NCBI GenBank assembly: GCA_010015675.1
Contig: ML977036.1
Span: forward strand, 115,843 to 170,286
Direction: 5' to 3'
From: Byssothecium circinans
Lineage: Eukaryota; Ascomycota; Dothideomycetes; Pleosporales; Massarinaceae
Length of the DNA stretch: 54,444 bases
The position numbers and the translations under genes are program-made. Positions 11,738 through 24,334 of this stretch are shown piece after piece. The notes below the pieces were generated by a model. The model searched no databases. It was not told where the DNA came from and was given only the letters and a program-made list of their open reading frames with translations. Position 1 is the first letter of the stretch. The number at the start of each line of letters is the position of its first letter.

Positions 11738-12952
11738 TTACATGATGTGCTTCAGATTCATCCTGGTGTCCTGAGGCTTCTCTTTTGGTGAAACAGGTGC
11801 GCTCCGTGTCTCAGTGGGCTGTGTCGGCCGCGCAAAAGGCGACGGCAGCTGCCTGGAAGGGCTGGCGGAAGTAGGCGCTGGAAGCGGGACGCGGCCAGGC
11901 TCCGCGAGCGAATGGAATGGTGGCAGAAATCGCTGTCCCGATAGTGGCGCGGAGTGGGGGAGAGAGTGGTGATGTACGAGCTGATGAGCGGGTTGGGTGA
12001 GCAGTTGTGGCTGCGGCCTTTCTGTCCTGTAGTGTGAAGGCATCGAGGCTTGAGGCTCGGCGCGGCCGATTGATGGAAGCTGGACAGATGCGCGCCTTCT
12101 ATACGGATCGTAGGCAGAATGGTCGTCGTCATCAACAGCAAAGCCGGATTGAGGCAGATAGCGCGTGCACGAGTTTCGGCGCTCATCCCGTCCGCCTACC
12201 AAGGGCGCTAGAGTGAGATCGAGAGGCGAGGCTGCTCCTCTTGGTGAGCGTGACTCTGAGCCGGTATCTGTGATCAGTGAGGGCGCACCATCTGCTGAGA
12301 CTACTGAGTAACCCGATGGCGAAGGCATGGGCGTCTCAAACCTACGACTTCGTAGCGACGACTGTGAATGATAAGGTGGAAGGTCGAGAGGTGCGGGTCT
12401 TGACCTAGGGTACGGTTCGTAGCTCTGAGGCTGTGGAAGCTTCACGGCGTGGGGCGAATGCATTGGGTGGTTGAGTGATGGTCGGCGTGAAGGAGGATAT
12501 GAAGAGCAAAGGTGGGGTAGGTGGGTCGTGGGTTCTTCATCGTGGTGGGGGACAGACTGTGCGTAGTGGTAGGCAACTGGCGATGGGTGCATCTGTTGCT
12601 GGCCACGCTGGTCGAATCGGTCGGGGTTGCGCTTCCGTCGGTTCTGGCCGCCATTCCACCAGTTCTTGACGGCGTTGTCGCTGCGGCCTTTGAGTCGTCG
12701 AGCGATTTCCGCCCACCGCTTGCCCATCTCGGCGACCAGCTTTTCGATCAGCTCCCCTTCTTCGGGCGTGATGGGTTCGTGGTTCAGTGAAGGCTTGAGG
12801 TTCTGGTGGAATCTCTCTCTGCACTGCTTGGGGGATCGGGATCCGATCTCTTGCGAGATGCGAACCCAGTTGTGCGGGCCATTGCGGTTGACCAGCTCAA
12901 CCAGCCACCGGTCTTCATGCTGCGACCAAGGGCCGCGGCGGTGAGCGACCAT
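11738..12952 (-). CDS. flbD: FlbD-type two-repeat Myb transcription factor
   Basis: Two tandem Myb repeats open the protein. R2 begins HRRGPWSQHEDRWLVELV and contains NWVRISQEIGSRSPKQCRERF. R3 begins NHEPITPEEGELIEKLV and contains KRWAEIARRLKGRSDNAVKNWW, followed by NRRKR. The arrangement and near-N-terminal position match FlbD of Aspergillus and RCA-1 of Neurospora, nuclear regulators of the switch to conidiation. The remainder is Pro/Ser/His-rich and disordered, ending RMNLKHIM. I chose the ATG at 12952 (404 aa) because the Myb repeat follows at once, as in FlbD homologues. In-frame ATGs at 13033 and 13180 extend the frame through what looks like pyrimidine-rich leader. A CTAAC..CACAG signal just upstream of 12952 could mark a leader intron. 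It sits alone in a very large gene-free interval. Confidence 0.88.
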   Translation of the reverse strand: MVAHRRGPWSQHEDRWLVELVNRNGPHNWVRISQEIGSRSPKQCRERFHQNLKPSLNHEPITPEEGELIEKLVAEMGKRWAEIARRLKGRSDNAVKNWWNGGQNRRKRNPDRFDQRGQQQMHPSPVAYHYAQSVPHHDEEPTTHLPHLCSSYPPSRRPSLNHPMHSPHAVKLPQPQSYEPYPRSRPAPLDLPPYHSQSSLRSRRFETPMPSPSGYSVVSADGAPSLITDTGSESRSPRGAASPLDLTLAPLVGGRDERRNSCTRYLPQSGFAVDDDDHSAYDPYRRRASVQLPSIGRAEPQASMPSHYRTERPQPQLLTQPAHQLVHHHSLPHSAPLSGQRFLPPFHSLAEPGRVPLPAPTSASPSRQLPSPFARPTQPTETRSAPVSPKEKPQDTRMNLKHIM

Positions 12953-15900
12953 TCTGTGTGCTGTGGTATCGGTTAGTCTGCGTTCGTAGGCGCTTTCCAG
13001 AAGAGGAAGTGACGATGAGCGGAGAGTGTCCATGGCAGGAGAGGGAGGAGCGGTCAAAAAACGGAAAGAACAAGTCAATGCAATAAACAAGCTCGTAGAC
13101 AGAAGGAAACAGACTGGAAACAGTGCAATGACAGCCTTGAATGGATGGTTGTGAGGGGAGTGCCGAATTATATTGGACATGTGGGCACGAACAACGGAAC
13201 AACAACGTCACGTATTGCGGGCAATGGTGGAGAAGCGGTGGCCACGTACCTGAATAATAGAGGAGAAACTTGAGATGTCGGCGAGGTGCAGTCCACGGTA
13301 CGGGTACTCGTAGACGTTCTATGGTGGAGAAGTGAAGTCTGGATGAGGGAACCAGCGGTGTCGAGTGAGGGGTGGCGGCGGGTTCCTGAGGAGTATATAC
13401 TGCAAACGGGCGCCAAGGGGAAGGGCTCACGATGGCGACTCGGTCGGGACGGGATATGGTGCAGTGTGGTACCTATGTAGTCGAGGTAGTCGAGGCCTGG
13501 AGCTACTTGTGGGCGATGTGGAGGAGAGGTGAGGCGCTGATGCGAGTGACGGAAGAGTGTGCTTGTGAGATGATGGGCGGCACACTAATGTATCTACTGT
13601 CGACGGCACCCTTCCTGCATACGTGCTGTACAGGCTTCCAGCTTGTCCCCAGTCCGGTGGACCAGATCGTCGGAATCTGTGCGATCCCTTGTAGCACATC
13701 TCAGCATGGCTTTTGGCGGGCGTGCGGGAAAACTGCAGTTGGCCTCGCAATCGCTTCCTTTCAGACACACCCTGGCTCCTCGACGACATGTCCCACCGGC
13801 CATGGCCCGTGCAACGCTTGTTCCATCTCGCGCAGCCTGGTCTCGCCTCAGCAGTCAGCGCGCCGGGGTAGCCTGGCCGTCGGCCGCCGCCTCGATATGG
13901 CGGTGCGTGAGGAGGCGCCGCGTTAGGACATCAGTCACGACTCACGACCCGCGACTGAACGACGCGGCCTCGTCTGCCATCTGCCCCCACTCGGTCGGTC
14001 GGAGTAGGGGCCCATGTCAAACCAAACACGCCCCAACCACGGCGACCCGCGCTTCAGCCAGCCTGCCGTGAGAACGACCGGCGCAGGGGCAGGGGCCGTG
14101 GCAGCAACACCCACGACGACGTCTGGCTGCCTCCAGCTCAGCTGAATGGCTGTTCATGCAGACCTAGGGATGAGGATTGCTGTGATGAATGGGATGGAAA
14201 ATGCTGTGTTGTTCGTGATGTTCACAGTCCAGCTAGGACGGCTGGCGAGACAGGCTGACCATGGATGAGGCCTGCATTCTAGTGGTCGGAAAGGTGCCCT
14301 TCCGCGCTCGCCTGGCTCAACGTCACCGAGATGCTCGGGTTATAGATGGCACGGCAAGAGGCTCTACTGTGCAGAGGCCGTTGAGCGGTGTTTCGCCGTC
14401 GTGAGCCTGGAGGTGGAAGAGCGTCACCACTCGCTCGTTGCGGCTTCGACAGGGCGACGGTCGATCAAACGGCGCACGGACCGAGCCCAGATAGTGATCA
14501 ACGAGCCAGACAGGGCCAAACGAGAGGTCGGCGAGGTGAGCCTTGGCACTGTACAGAGTCCTCCTTTTCGAGCCATGCCAGGTCTGTTGCGCCTAGCCTT
14601 GCGGGCGTGAACGACGTGACGGCCACCACCACTGCCTCCACAGCACGCGTAGGTAGTTCACGCGCCGGCGACGTCCATGGGCGCAGATGACGGCGGGTGA
14701 AGAAGAGGAGGGCGAGGGCGAGGGCAGCCGTTGAGCAAAACCGATCCACCGGGCCGCAGGGCGAAAGCGAGCGGGTGCGCTGGCGTGCACCCACATCCTC
14801 GGAATGCCGTCGCCCTTAGTCAGCCCCTGGCCAATGAGGGGCTGTCCGTGTCAATGCAAATACTGGACGTGGTACATGCACCCGCGCTGCCTCATTGGGA
14901 GTACCAGTACCGGGACCCGTTTGTGTTTCGCCATGGACAGGACCTTGTCCCAGCTAGACCGAGTGACATGAAGAAGACTGCCATGGCACATCAACGTCAA
15001 CTTTGTTGTCAACGCCGGGGGACGACCCAGACGGCGCGTATGCTTGAGCGAATGCGGACATTCTTTTTTTGGGTTCCCAACCCGCCATTGAACAGTACCT
15101 TGAGGTAGACATGGCAACACGGCCAGCTCTACGGACAACGTTGGATTCTGCTGGCCCATTGCGCCATCACCTGCCTTGTACTGACTGCCTACGGTACCTG
15201 GATGTTCTTGCCCATCTCCAATACGCCATGTGCACATCAAAAATAGACTACCTTGTTTCTCCTTCGTGCACCGTCGTCTCGTCTTACATGTTCTCTGGCC
15301 GTCGGCCACAACCCCACGCGGGGACTGAGGACGAGGACTGGGACCGGGACGAACACTCTGACGCTGTCGGCACGTCTCAAGTGCTTATTCAGGCAGAATA
15401 CACCGTCGCGGTCGGGCAATATCATCCACCACCCATCCCCGCGGCATCTCCGAGCAATTGGTCTCTTGTGGCTGATGTCTGGGGTTCTGCTGTGTGTGTG
15501 TGAAGCTAGTCTGCGTTTTACTCACAGCTGTCCCGATCCAACCGCCAGGCCCTGGGTGGCTTGCGTTCCCGTCACCTGAAAGCTCTTGAGAATAATAATG
15601 AAAAGCTGCCTGTCCCTGTTCCCTCCTCCGCGGTGCCCACGGACGGGTGCTAACCACGGATTCGAGGCTGGACAGCGGAAATGGTTCATCCCCACCACAT
15701 CGCCAAGACACAATAATGGTCGTCGCTGACCGGACTCTGGGTTCATGCAATTTGTGTCAGTGTCCGACTCTCACTGTGCGGATAAATGCCAAAGCGGCAG
15801 CTCCCGCCAGCGAGGTGAATGACTTCTGCCTTCCTCGCTTTCCCTTGCGGCGAAGCCTGGGGTGGGGAACTTCTCGACTATCGGTGAATAATAACAATAA

Positions 15901-18900
15901 TGGCGACTTAGGATACGCCGACGAAGCACAGCATGTCATATCAATCAAACAGCCAATGCTGCTCTGCGGAGCAGCAGGGTGGCCGCTCTTTGGTGGATTT
16001 CAGTATGCCCGTCGCTGGTTGGTTGGCTATCTGGATGCGTGTCAGCTGCAAAGGGGAAAAGAAAACCATCCCCAACACCATGCAGTTCCCGCGCACTGGG
16101 ACTAACGGTGGTTCCAGCGATCAAATTGTGGCTCCTGCTGTGGCCATTGGATGTCTGAGCGATTCTCGCCATGATGATGGAGCTGGGTCTATGGAGACTC
16201 ATCCATGGTGCTGCGTGCGTATTCCAGCTTTCAAAAATAGGAACGAGCGGCGGACGTCACCATTTGATTGCTGGCAGCAAGGACATGGCTGGCTCCTCGA
16301 GGCTGTATAGGAGGATTTGCGCGGGAGAGCCGTCGGGATTCGCAGGGAAATATCCAGAGGGCCCTGGTAGCTATCCAATGGAGGAAGCCCTCCAAAGTGA
16401 GACGCGGCGCCATCGGCGCCTCTGAACCCGACCACGACGACGCCGACCAAAAGGTAACGAAAACGGCTGTGGTGGCAGTCGCAGCTGCACGGAGCAGGTG
16501 TGGCAGGTCGGCGACGTTGAACCTTAGGGAGCGTTGACGCCACCGAATATCGATGGGCGCTCGCCCTCCGCTTCAATGTTTGCTTCTGTGATGAAAATAC
16601 ACGTGCGGAACTCACCGCGCCCCTCCAGAACTGCAAACTGAGGCAGAGCACAAGGGTGAGCGAGATAATCTGGCTCAGAAGCAGGCCTCTCCTGTCCTCT
16701 GCAGGGTTTGCCACACAGTAAGGTTTCGAAACTAGACTCCAGTTTCAATAACACATATGGGGTAGATGTCAGGGTGCCTGTGACGCTTGACCCAGCCCAG
16801 AGGTAGTGACTTGCGAACGCGAGGGTGCTGGCACGGAAAAAGAAACGAGAGACGGCTGTGAGCATGGGGCAAGGGATCCCTGCCTGATTCGACTTAGATC
16901 CAAGATTGCCGAGCACATCCCGCCCTTCGGCGCCGAGCCAATCATCTTCTTCTCGCACACGTCCATCTACCCGCCCTTACAACTCCGTTGCTCGAAACGG
17001 CAACCCATTGCTAGCACCGAGCCTGCACAGTGGCGGGAGCCTCACAGTTCTCTCCTCCTTGCGAGCGCTGTTGCCAGAGAGTTCATGGCTCGACACAGAC
17101 GGAGTTATCACAATTTCCAACTTCACCGGTCCGAGCTGTCCTGCCAACGCATGTACTAGCAAAGGCGATTTGACCTCGCCGCAGACGTTCCAGGGCAGTC
17201 TGGTGTGCAGCATGTAGCTTGCGCAACAGGGTGCTTCGAGAATGCTGTTGGTCAAGATCCGAAGTTTAAGCACGATTCCGATACAGCATCCCGGCCGTTA
17301 GATCTCAGGTATGCAAATCAGATCGTCCAGCCCCACACTAATACGGGTTCGATGATGCCCCTTTACCAGCCTCCAGCAAATGGTGCAAAAGCAAAAACAC
17401 GCCGTGACCCGCTCTGACGATTAACTCTACGTTTCAAGATCGCGGGCCAAGACTGCAGACTACAACCCGCTGCATCTGCATCTGCCCCTGCCCATGCCGT
17501 CGATATCAAAATTGCAATGACAATATGATTCTCACGGCCCGGATCGGACAATTGTGTGCCGGGCGATTAGATGCAAGTCCGCCCTCAAAAATAGTTCAGA
17601 ATTGCTATTTCGGAGCGTAGTGCCTTCCCTCCCCGGTGTGGCTGTCTTCACAATTGTTCAAGTGCCAAGTTCCGCAACTGTTGACCTCGCCGACATCACC
17701 ACATCCGTCGCTGTCACTATTGAATCAATCAGACCTTGTGACTAATCTAGCGCCAGCGCTGTCGAGATTGAGGCTTGGTCGATCAAAAGACCGGTGTGCT
17801 GAACAGCAGCTGAACCCCTTTGTCAACCAACACCTTTGCCAGACTATGGTACATGGCGCTTTTGACAGCACCTCCGAACAAGCATACCCTGTCCACTAAA
17901 AGCCGTCGGCGCCTCTTCCGTCACAAATTCTGTCCTTGCTCTTCCCCTCGGATTGTATTGCCATGCATATCATGAGCCAAATTGAACGACACGCAAGCTA
18001 CGCGGTTGTACCAACGATGCTGAACTTTTACGTCGCAAGATCGTGCATAAAGATTATAATGAATGCACTGCCTGACTCTCCAGCATCGAGTCTGATTGGC
18101 ACTCCCTTAGTCCGCAGACAATCTACGAATCAAGTATTCAGGCTTCACCGAAATTTCACTAAGTATCTGCACCTATATTAGCTGAGCCCGAAGGAGCGGA
18201 GCCTCTCTGGAGCACGCGCGCAATCGGACAGCATAACAAATACCCCTCGAACCTTACACCGGCGTGGTCCAGCTGATTCTTGCAAAGGGAAATTCCTGCA
18301 TTCTCGTTGACAAACCGTGGTACGTATGCAGACTGTGACACTGGAAAGCCCGCGAATTGCTACTCGAGGCCTGCCACTAGCCATGCACTCGATCGGGATC
18401 CATTTGAAAATGGTGGATGAAGTGGCTTCACAGGTGAGCGCAACGGCAGGCGGCCGCCAGTCGTTCTCACAGTCACTACACCAACACGGCTTCTGCCTCC
18501 CTCGTGGGGACTCACTGAGCACATCACTTCCATTTTCAGCCTGGAGGCGTTGTCTTGTCCAATCTCTTCCGAGCAAGGCCATCTCGGATTATCCTCGAAA
18601 GCAGGTCAACCAGTGGTCACATTTCATCGGTCGGCGACCCAATACTGCCACGCATAACGGACCCGCAGTCAATGGCTGCGCCAGCATCGATGGGCTCTGG
18701 CCAACTCATTATTGCTACAGATGCGCCATAACGTTGACTGAACAGCCCACTTGTCTGTGAACATCAGATGATCATCGGTCACTAAGGAACCTGGGAGAGC
18801 TGTCGTTGGGACCGAGAAGTGGAGCGGTCAACAGACGCGAAGAACACAACGTTCTCAACGCTTTGTGACCCCCCACCCACTCTTCTCCTCAGCGTTGCGG

Positions 18901-20630
18901 GAATTATGAGGACATCGCCAAGTGGCGTATTGAATCGGCTTTGCCAAAGTTGCTCGACTTCGGAATGCGGAGTACCGGGGAAGGCTCAACGGCTGCAGAA
19001 CATGGCCGACACGGCCGTGAATGAGAATCATGATGAGGATGCGAGGGTTATCCCCCAAGGGGAACATGGCGCATCAATCAGGAAGCCACGTCGCTACATA
19101 TGAACGCTTTGGGATGCCAACGACGATCAACAACTGCGAACTTTGATTGTACACTCTCACAGGAGCTCACCGTGATCATCGAGGCTTACAACACCAACGT
19201 GACACCTGCGGGTGGATACTTGATTAGACTGTGAATTCGAGCCGGTTCCTGAGGTCAAATTCAATGCGGGACCAAGAGGCGTTCCCGCCCCAGGTGGAAG
19301 GAGACGAAGAATGCAGACCTGACTCAAATGGTTTGCTAATAGCTATCGCTGGTGAGATGAAGATGCTGTGAACGGCCTGCCTGGCAGCTGCAGTCATCTT
19401 TCGTACCCTCGCCGGCACCCTGATAATCAGAGCCTGCAGTTATCAGACTTGAGCGGACATCCACACAACGAGGGAACCCGCTGGGCTTCAAGGATGCACC
19501 TCCACTCTGCCTTCTGCCCTCGATAGTGAGAGATAGGCATCACTAACAAGAATGATCAGATCTATTTTCGGGCTTGGAAGTTGCACGGTATCCCACTGTC
19601 AGCACCGCTCTATGCCTCGTAGCCACAAGCCAGCCTTTCCAGTCGCCCTCGCCCTGGCCCCCCAAACGACCTGCCTGCCCGCCTCGTGTGAGCATACTGG
19701 CCGCTTCCACCCCGCCATGCGCATTCTCAGCCCATCAACAACCATCCTCTAGAGACCGTGGATCAGTCTCGTAAAATAACTCCCGCTGTTTCGCCTTCAT
19801 TGCTCTCGCATACGAGAGAAATGCTCCTACTGGGCCTTTTACCTTGGACTCTGTCTCCAACGCCCGAATACCTCGCAGATACGAATATTCTTACTCTCCG
19901 TTGATGTGGTGTCCGACGATGATGCCTACTAGGGCTCCCACGTTGTGGCGACGAGGAGAGACAACGTGTTGATGTCAGGGCTGTGCTTTTGGACCGTTGT
20001 TCCTGGCCTAGCTATCTGTGCGGTTAGCGAGCGGAGCGGCCCAACGGCGTCGATGCTTGGGCTTAGTACGAGCCGCGAGGACCTTAAACCCCAGATGATG
20101 TGTACCAAAATAGTACTGTACCGTAAGTTCCATCGCACCATTTGTCAATGTCTCGTTCGTTCCACACAGGCGGACGGCTCTCTCCTCGACCCTCAACGTT
20201 GCGTTCTTTCACTCACTCACGCTACCCCCTGCAGTCAAATAGTGAAACAAACAGCAAACGTACACGGCACTTCGGCGACTCCATCCTCGTCTCGCCTCAC
20301 GCCGACCCGACCCGAATCGCCTCGTGTCGCTTCGACTTTACCTGACCTGACCGGGCTCGCGCGAAGAGGACCCGAATTTAGCACCCTGGGCATGCGACAG
20401 ACGACAAGGCAAAGCGAAGACGAGCGAAAGACCGCTGCTCCATAGACCACAATTCGCCCAAAGACACTTGTGACCGCCCCAGCATACATTAGTAAATAAA
20501 AATCAAATCTATGTGTATGGCCGTTTGACACAGTCAGATTAAGAGTCAGGTCAGATGTGTGGTTTTCCGATCCTGCACTCTTCACTCTCATCTCCGGCGC
20601 GTTTATGCTTCATACGTACTGCGCTGCGCT

Positions 20631-20660
20631 GTGATGCACTGTGATGCACTGTGATGCGGT
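20631..20660. repeat. 10-bp tandem repeat, three copies
   Basis: GTGATGCACT is repeated at 20631, 20641 and 20651, the last copy with two changes. It is flanked by GCGCT words. No coding frame is involved. Confidence 0.8.
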
Positions 20661-21271
20661 GCAATTCGCTCCCGGGGGGCACACTAAACGGTCATCGCAC
20701 GTGGACTGGTGGGTGGCTGCACGTATCCATGACCATGACTATGGAGTAAACGTTTGAACTCGTGGGGGAAGTCATCGGCGTCGGGCGGTGCTGGACGGGG
20801 GAACGTTAATATTTGGGGTAAATGCATTGTAGGCGATGTATTTGTGATGTTTACTCCGTATATCCAATGTATTGGTGCGCTGTTGCACAAAGGCCTGTCT
20901 GTGTTCTCGGTACCTTTGTACTGGAGAGCGGACGTTGCCGGAGAAAGGATCCCGAGGCCTGAATGGGGGAATGGGCACGGGGTTTGTACCTTGCTTACAG
21001 GTACACAGAGTACAGGATCGATCAACCACTCTCCCGGATGCTGTTCAATGTACCACGTAGGAGTCTTCCTCCCGGCGCTGGGTGGACGAGATTGGATCAG
21101 CAGAAAGAGCCTCAAACTCAAGTCACTCGCGAAAAGGAAGCTCAGCCAGCCAGAGAACACCGCTTATTACCGATTCGATATCGTGTCTCAACTGCCGTTC
21201 CCTCGCCCGCGGCTTTTGCTAGTGCTCACGATACTCGACTTGTCGCGTCGTGTCTGAGAGGTCGTCTCCTT

Positions 21272-21293
21272 GCATGGCATGGCATGGCATGGC
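21272..21293. repeat. (GGCAT)n short tandem repeat
   Basis: About four GGCAT units with imperfect edges, followed at once by GTGTACGGAGTAG, one of the recurring TACGGAG words of this interval. Confidence 0.8.
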
Positions 21294-21958
21294 GTGTACG
21301 GAGTAGAAGTTAGCGAAAAAGGTCTCACTTGACTGATTCACTGCTTCACTTCGCGTCTTTCAGCCCCCAAACCGAACCGCAAGTGGTACCTTTTCCTTAC
21401 TTCCTACTTACCATGGTACCCTCTGTATGCATAGATCCCAGCAGCAGTTTCAAATGATCCCATCCAATCCCATCCTTGGAAATCTCAACACACTTCAAAC
21501 GAGCTTACACTCACACCCACACCCTCACCAACTTCACCGTTCAAACCCAATCCTGAACGAGCCAATAACAAACGCCGTCGCAGGAATAAGGCGCCAGTGC
21601 TACTTTACACAAAACACGAAGAGAAAAAGCCACAACACGATAGGTATGCAGCGAGCGCTTACCTGCGCTGCGTCGCGTCTGCCACGCGAGCCATGCTGAC
21701 GGTCTGACCAGCCCCAGCCCAGCGTGCTGGTCTGGATCAACGGCGCTGGCGGTATGGCTTGTGTACCGCCCACACGTTAGTTTGTATACATAATTTCCTT
21801 ACCATGTCCGTGTTTGTTCAGGAGAAGAGCGACGTCTTTCCCCTCCCTTTACGACCGATTATTGATTTTTTGAACTGTCCGACGCCTTCGGCTTCAACTT
21901 CATGTTTGGGATGTATACACATGAGGTACGTTACGTACTAGCATAGTAGTACATGCAC

Positions 21959-21976
21959 GCATTTGCATTTGCATTT
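21959..21976. repeat. (GCATTT)3 short tandem repeat
   Basis: Three perfect GCATTT units in the gene-free interval. No associated gene. Confidence 0.8.
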
Positions 21977-24334
21977 GCACTTCTTTCCGACCAGATACGA
22001 GTACGACGTGCATAGCCAGGTTAGCTAGCTTAACGCCGCATCAGCAACAGCAGCGAACAGCAGTAATTGACTTCCTAATCTAGCGACAATCAATGCGGCG
22101 TAGGTAGTCGCAGAACTCGCGAACCTACCTCCAGGCTACAGCTAGCTTTGGGCATGAACGCACGTGGGGGAGAAGGCTGGAACAATAATATGCATCGTGC
22201 ATCGTACCCTGCCCTGCCAGTTACTGTAACAGCGTCGACATGTAAAGGTGTGAGGACGACCCAGGATGTGGGTGAGAAAAAAAGCTGGGGTGCGGGAGGG
22301 AAAAGAGCTCGTGTTCGGTTGTCCCCTGCTTACGCCAACGGCGTTAGAAACTATTTTTGGATCCCCGTCAATAATGAAATGTTTGAATGAGGTGGAGGAC
22401 AAGGTTTGTTGCGTGCGTGCATGGCAACGGTGCGAGAGCCAGAAACGTGGTGAGCCTGCTCGTCGGGTCTGGACCTGGTTTCTCCTCTCCTCTCACGGCA
22501 TAGCACGGTGCGCTCCTGGAAGTAAGTCGCCATACCCCAACCGCCCGGTGTGCGCGGTCGTTGCGCATGCAGCCAGCTGGACATGTGGTGCGAGAAATGG
22601 CGTGGGAAAGTCGCTTCCGCTTCTTTCGGTGGTCGAGTATGTGGAAGGGCTGGAAATGTGGGAAGCCGCGCCGCGATGCCAGACCGGGGCTGCAAATCTG
22701 AGGCACAGTTTATGTCACGAGCGCCATGCGGCTAGGGACCAACCGGTGAGTGGGATTCCTGGAAGGCTGATACTCCTGCCTCGCAGCGGCGGCAGCAGCA
22801 GCAGCTGCGCAGACAGGGAAGGGATACAGAGAACGTTTTCGGCAGGTACGTAATTTGCAAGCTGCGGGATCTTACTGTACCGGCTGCGTGGTCGTTTTCT
22901 GTGTGTCATGGGAATTGCGATACAGATGTCAGGGCAGACAGAGAGATTAGATCATGTAGGGGTTTTTGGGAGCGTACGTGTGAGGCTCAAGTGCGAGGAT
23001 GGATGGGGGAGTGCAGGATTCGAAGAAGCGGCAATTCAAGGCTCCCACTCTGAGTAATGATGGATGCTGATTCGTCGACTACTCCTGGCAGGGAAAAGAT
23101 TTTTCACTGCAGTTTGATTGCATGTTTAATTTGTAACTAGTTACATATGGGGATGGGTAAGCGATGTTGTGACCTATCAAAACGTCCCCAAGACCATTTT
23201 TCTGTTAAACCAAGCCTATCCCGCGTTGCTCTCCTTCCCAATTCGAGAGGACAGCAAACATGACAATACTCCCTAACATGCTTTTGATTTTTTTCTTCGT
23301 CTAAGTATGCAGCTTCGCTACATGGCAAGCTGAACTGACTGCTCCCCACCGCATCGAAAGTATTTTACTATCGGCCTCGCCGGCTCGGATCAGCGTCATG
23401 CACCACAAGGGACTCTGAAAATTGCGTTATGTCCATCTCTCGCTACAGCCTGTCATTCAGCTACCAATTTCCCCAACCCCAAGAGCTTCCCGTTGACCTT
23501 GACCTGCGGGCGAAGCGCTGAGGCGATGATTTATCTCTCGTAGCGAGGTTGGGCCAAAGGTTCAGTTCGCCGACCTGAAATACCTGCCGACGATGAATGG
23601 GGTAGGATCTTCTGGTGTGGTTGAACATGGTTGGGAGGTCCGCGGAGTCAGTATGCATGAAGATGAAGGTTGCGGTATTTGGTGGGATTGGAGAGGAGGT
23701 TGTGTATGCGTATAGTGCTATAAAAGGAAGGGATGCGTGCCGTTCCGGTCGGGTCCGCGTCGCGGTGTTGGGTTTAGGTTTGAGTTGAGTTTGGCAGGTG
23801 TAGGGCCGGTCAATATTTTATTTTGGGGCCAGGCTGGCTGGTAAGGGAAGCATATTATGAGAGGGGCGTATGGGGTAATGGATTGGGGGGCGAGTTCGAG
23901 ATCTATATTGTGCAATATTGCTTGAATAGAAAGCAAGTGAAGCTCACTGGAAAGAAGCGCAACTGAGGTAAATAAAAGATTATTAAGCTAAGCATTCTAT
24001 AGCAGCATTAGCCTCTCATATGATAAGTAATTGCAAGACCGGTCCAATTCTGTCGTACCGAGCTATTTGAATGTCACAAAGTAAATGATGACGTCGCAAG
24101 TGAATGGCAGATCACGTGCATTAGTGTTCCCGTTACGGTTAGCGCCCCTGCTCTCCCTTTTTGAATCCATCAATTGATTAGCCTCGTCATCAAGTCATCA
24201 CCATCGCATTGCATTCCATCACGACTTGTTGTTATTTCGCACTTTGTTCCTTATATTATTGCTTGTAGGGGGTTAGGTGCGGATGAGTACGAGCGCGGAA
24301 AAGGCTGGTGACGTGTGGCGGGAAAGCTCGAGGC

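Larger units (their letters stand above)
12953..24334. other. 11.4-kb gene-free interval between flbD and the MTC6-like gene
   Basis: This is the shared upstream region of flbD (minus) and the MTC6-like gene (plus). Composition is mixed and not obviously AT-rich. Open frames up to about 195 codons (22266-22853, 16199-16714, 13432-13926, 19945-20445) overlap in several frames and show no domain, signal peptide or plausible exon structure. Short tandem repeats lie at 20631, 21272 and 21959. A TACGGAG/CTCCGTA word recurs here and on the other side of flbD. Long regulatory DNA, leader introns or non-coding transcripts are the likeliest content. Confidence 0.5.

Noticed and set aside
12915..13430. 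171-codon minus frame upstream of flbD
   Set aside because: It is a Ser/Pro/His-rich translation of the flbD leader and overlaps the Myb frame; no independent gene signal.
16199..16714. 171-codon minus frame in the flbD interval starting with a hydrophobic segment
   Set aside because: The apparent signal-like segment is not followed by any domain and the frame overlaps plus-strand frames of similar length; chance in GC-balanced DNA.
22266..22853. 195-codon plus frame in the flbD interval
   Set aside because: Low-information composition, overlapping minus frames of similar length, no motif or intron logic.
24090..24120. CRE-like TGACGTCG and CACGTG words before the MTC6-like gene
   Set aside because: Single short words about 220-250 bases upstream with no second line of evidence.
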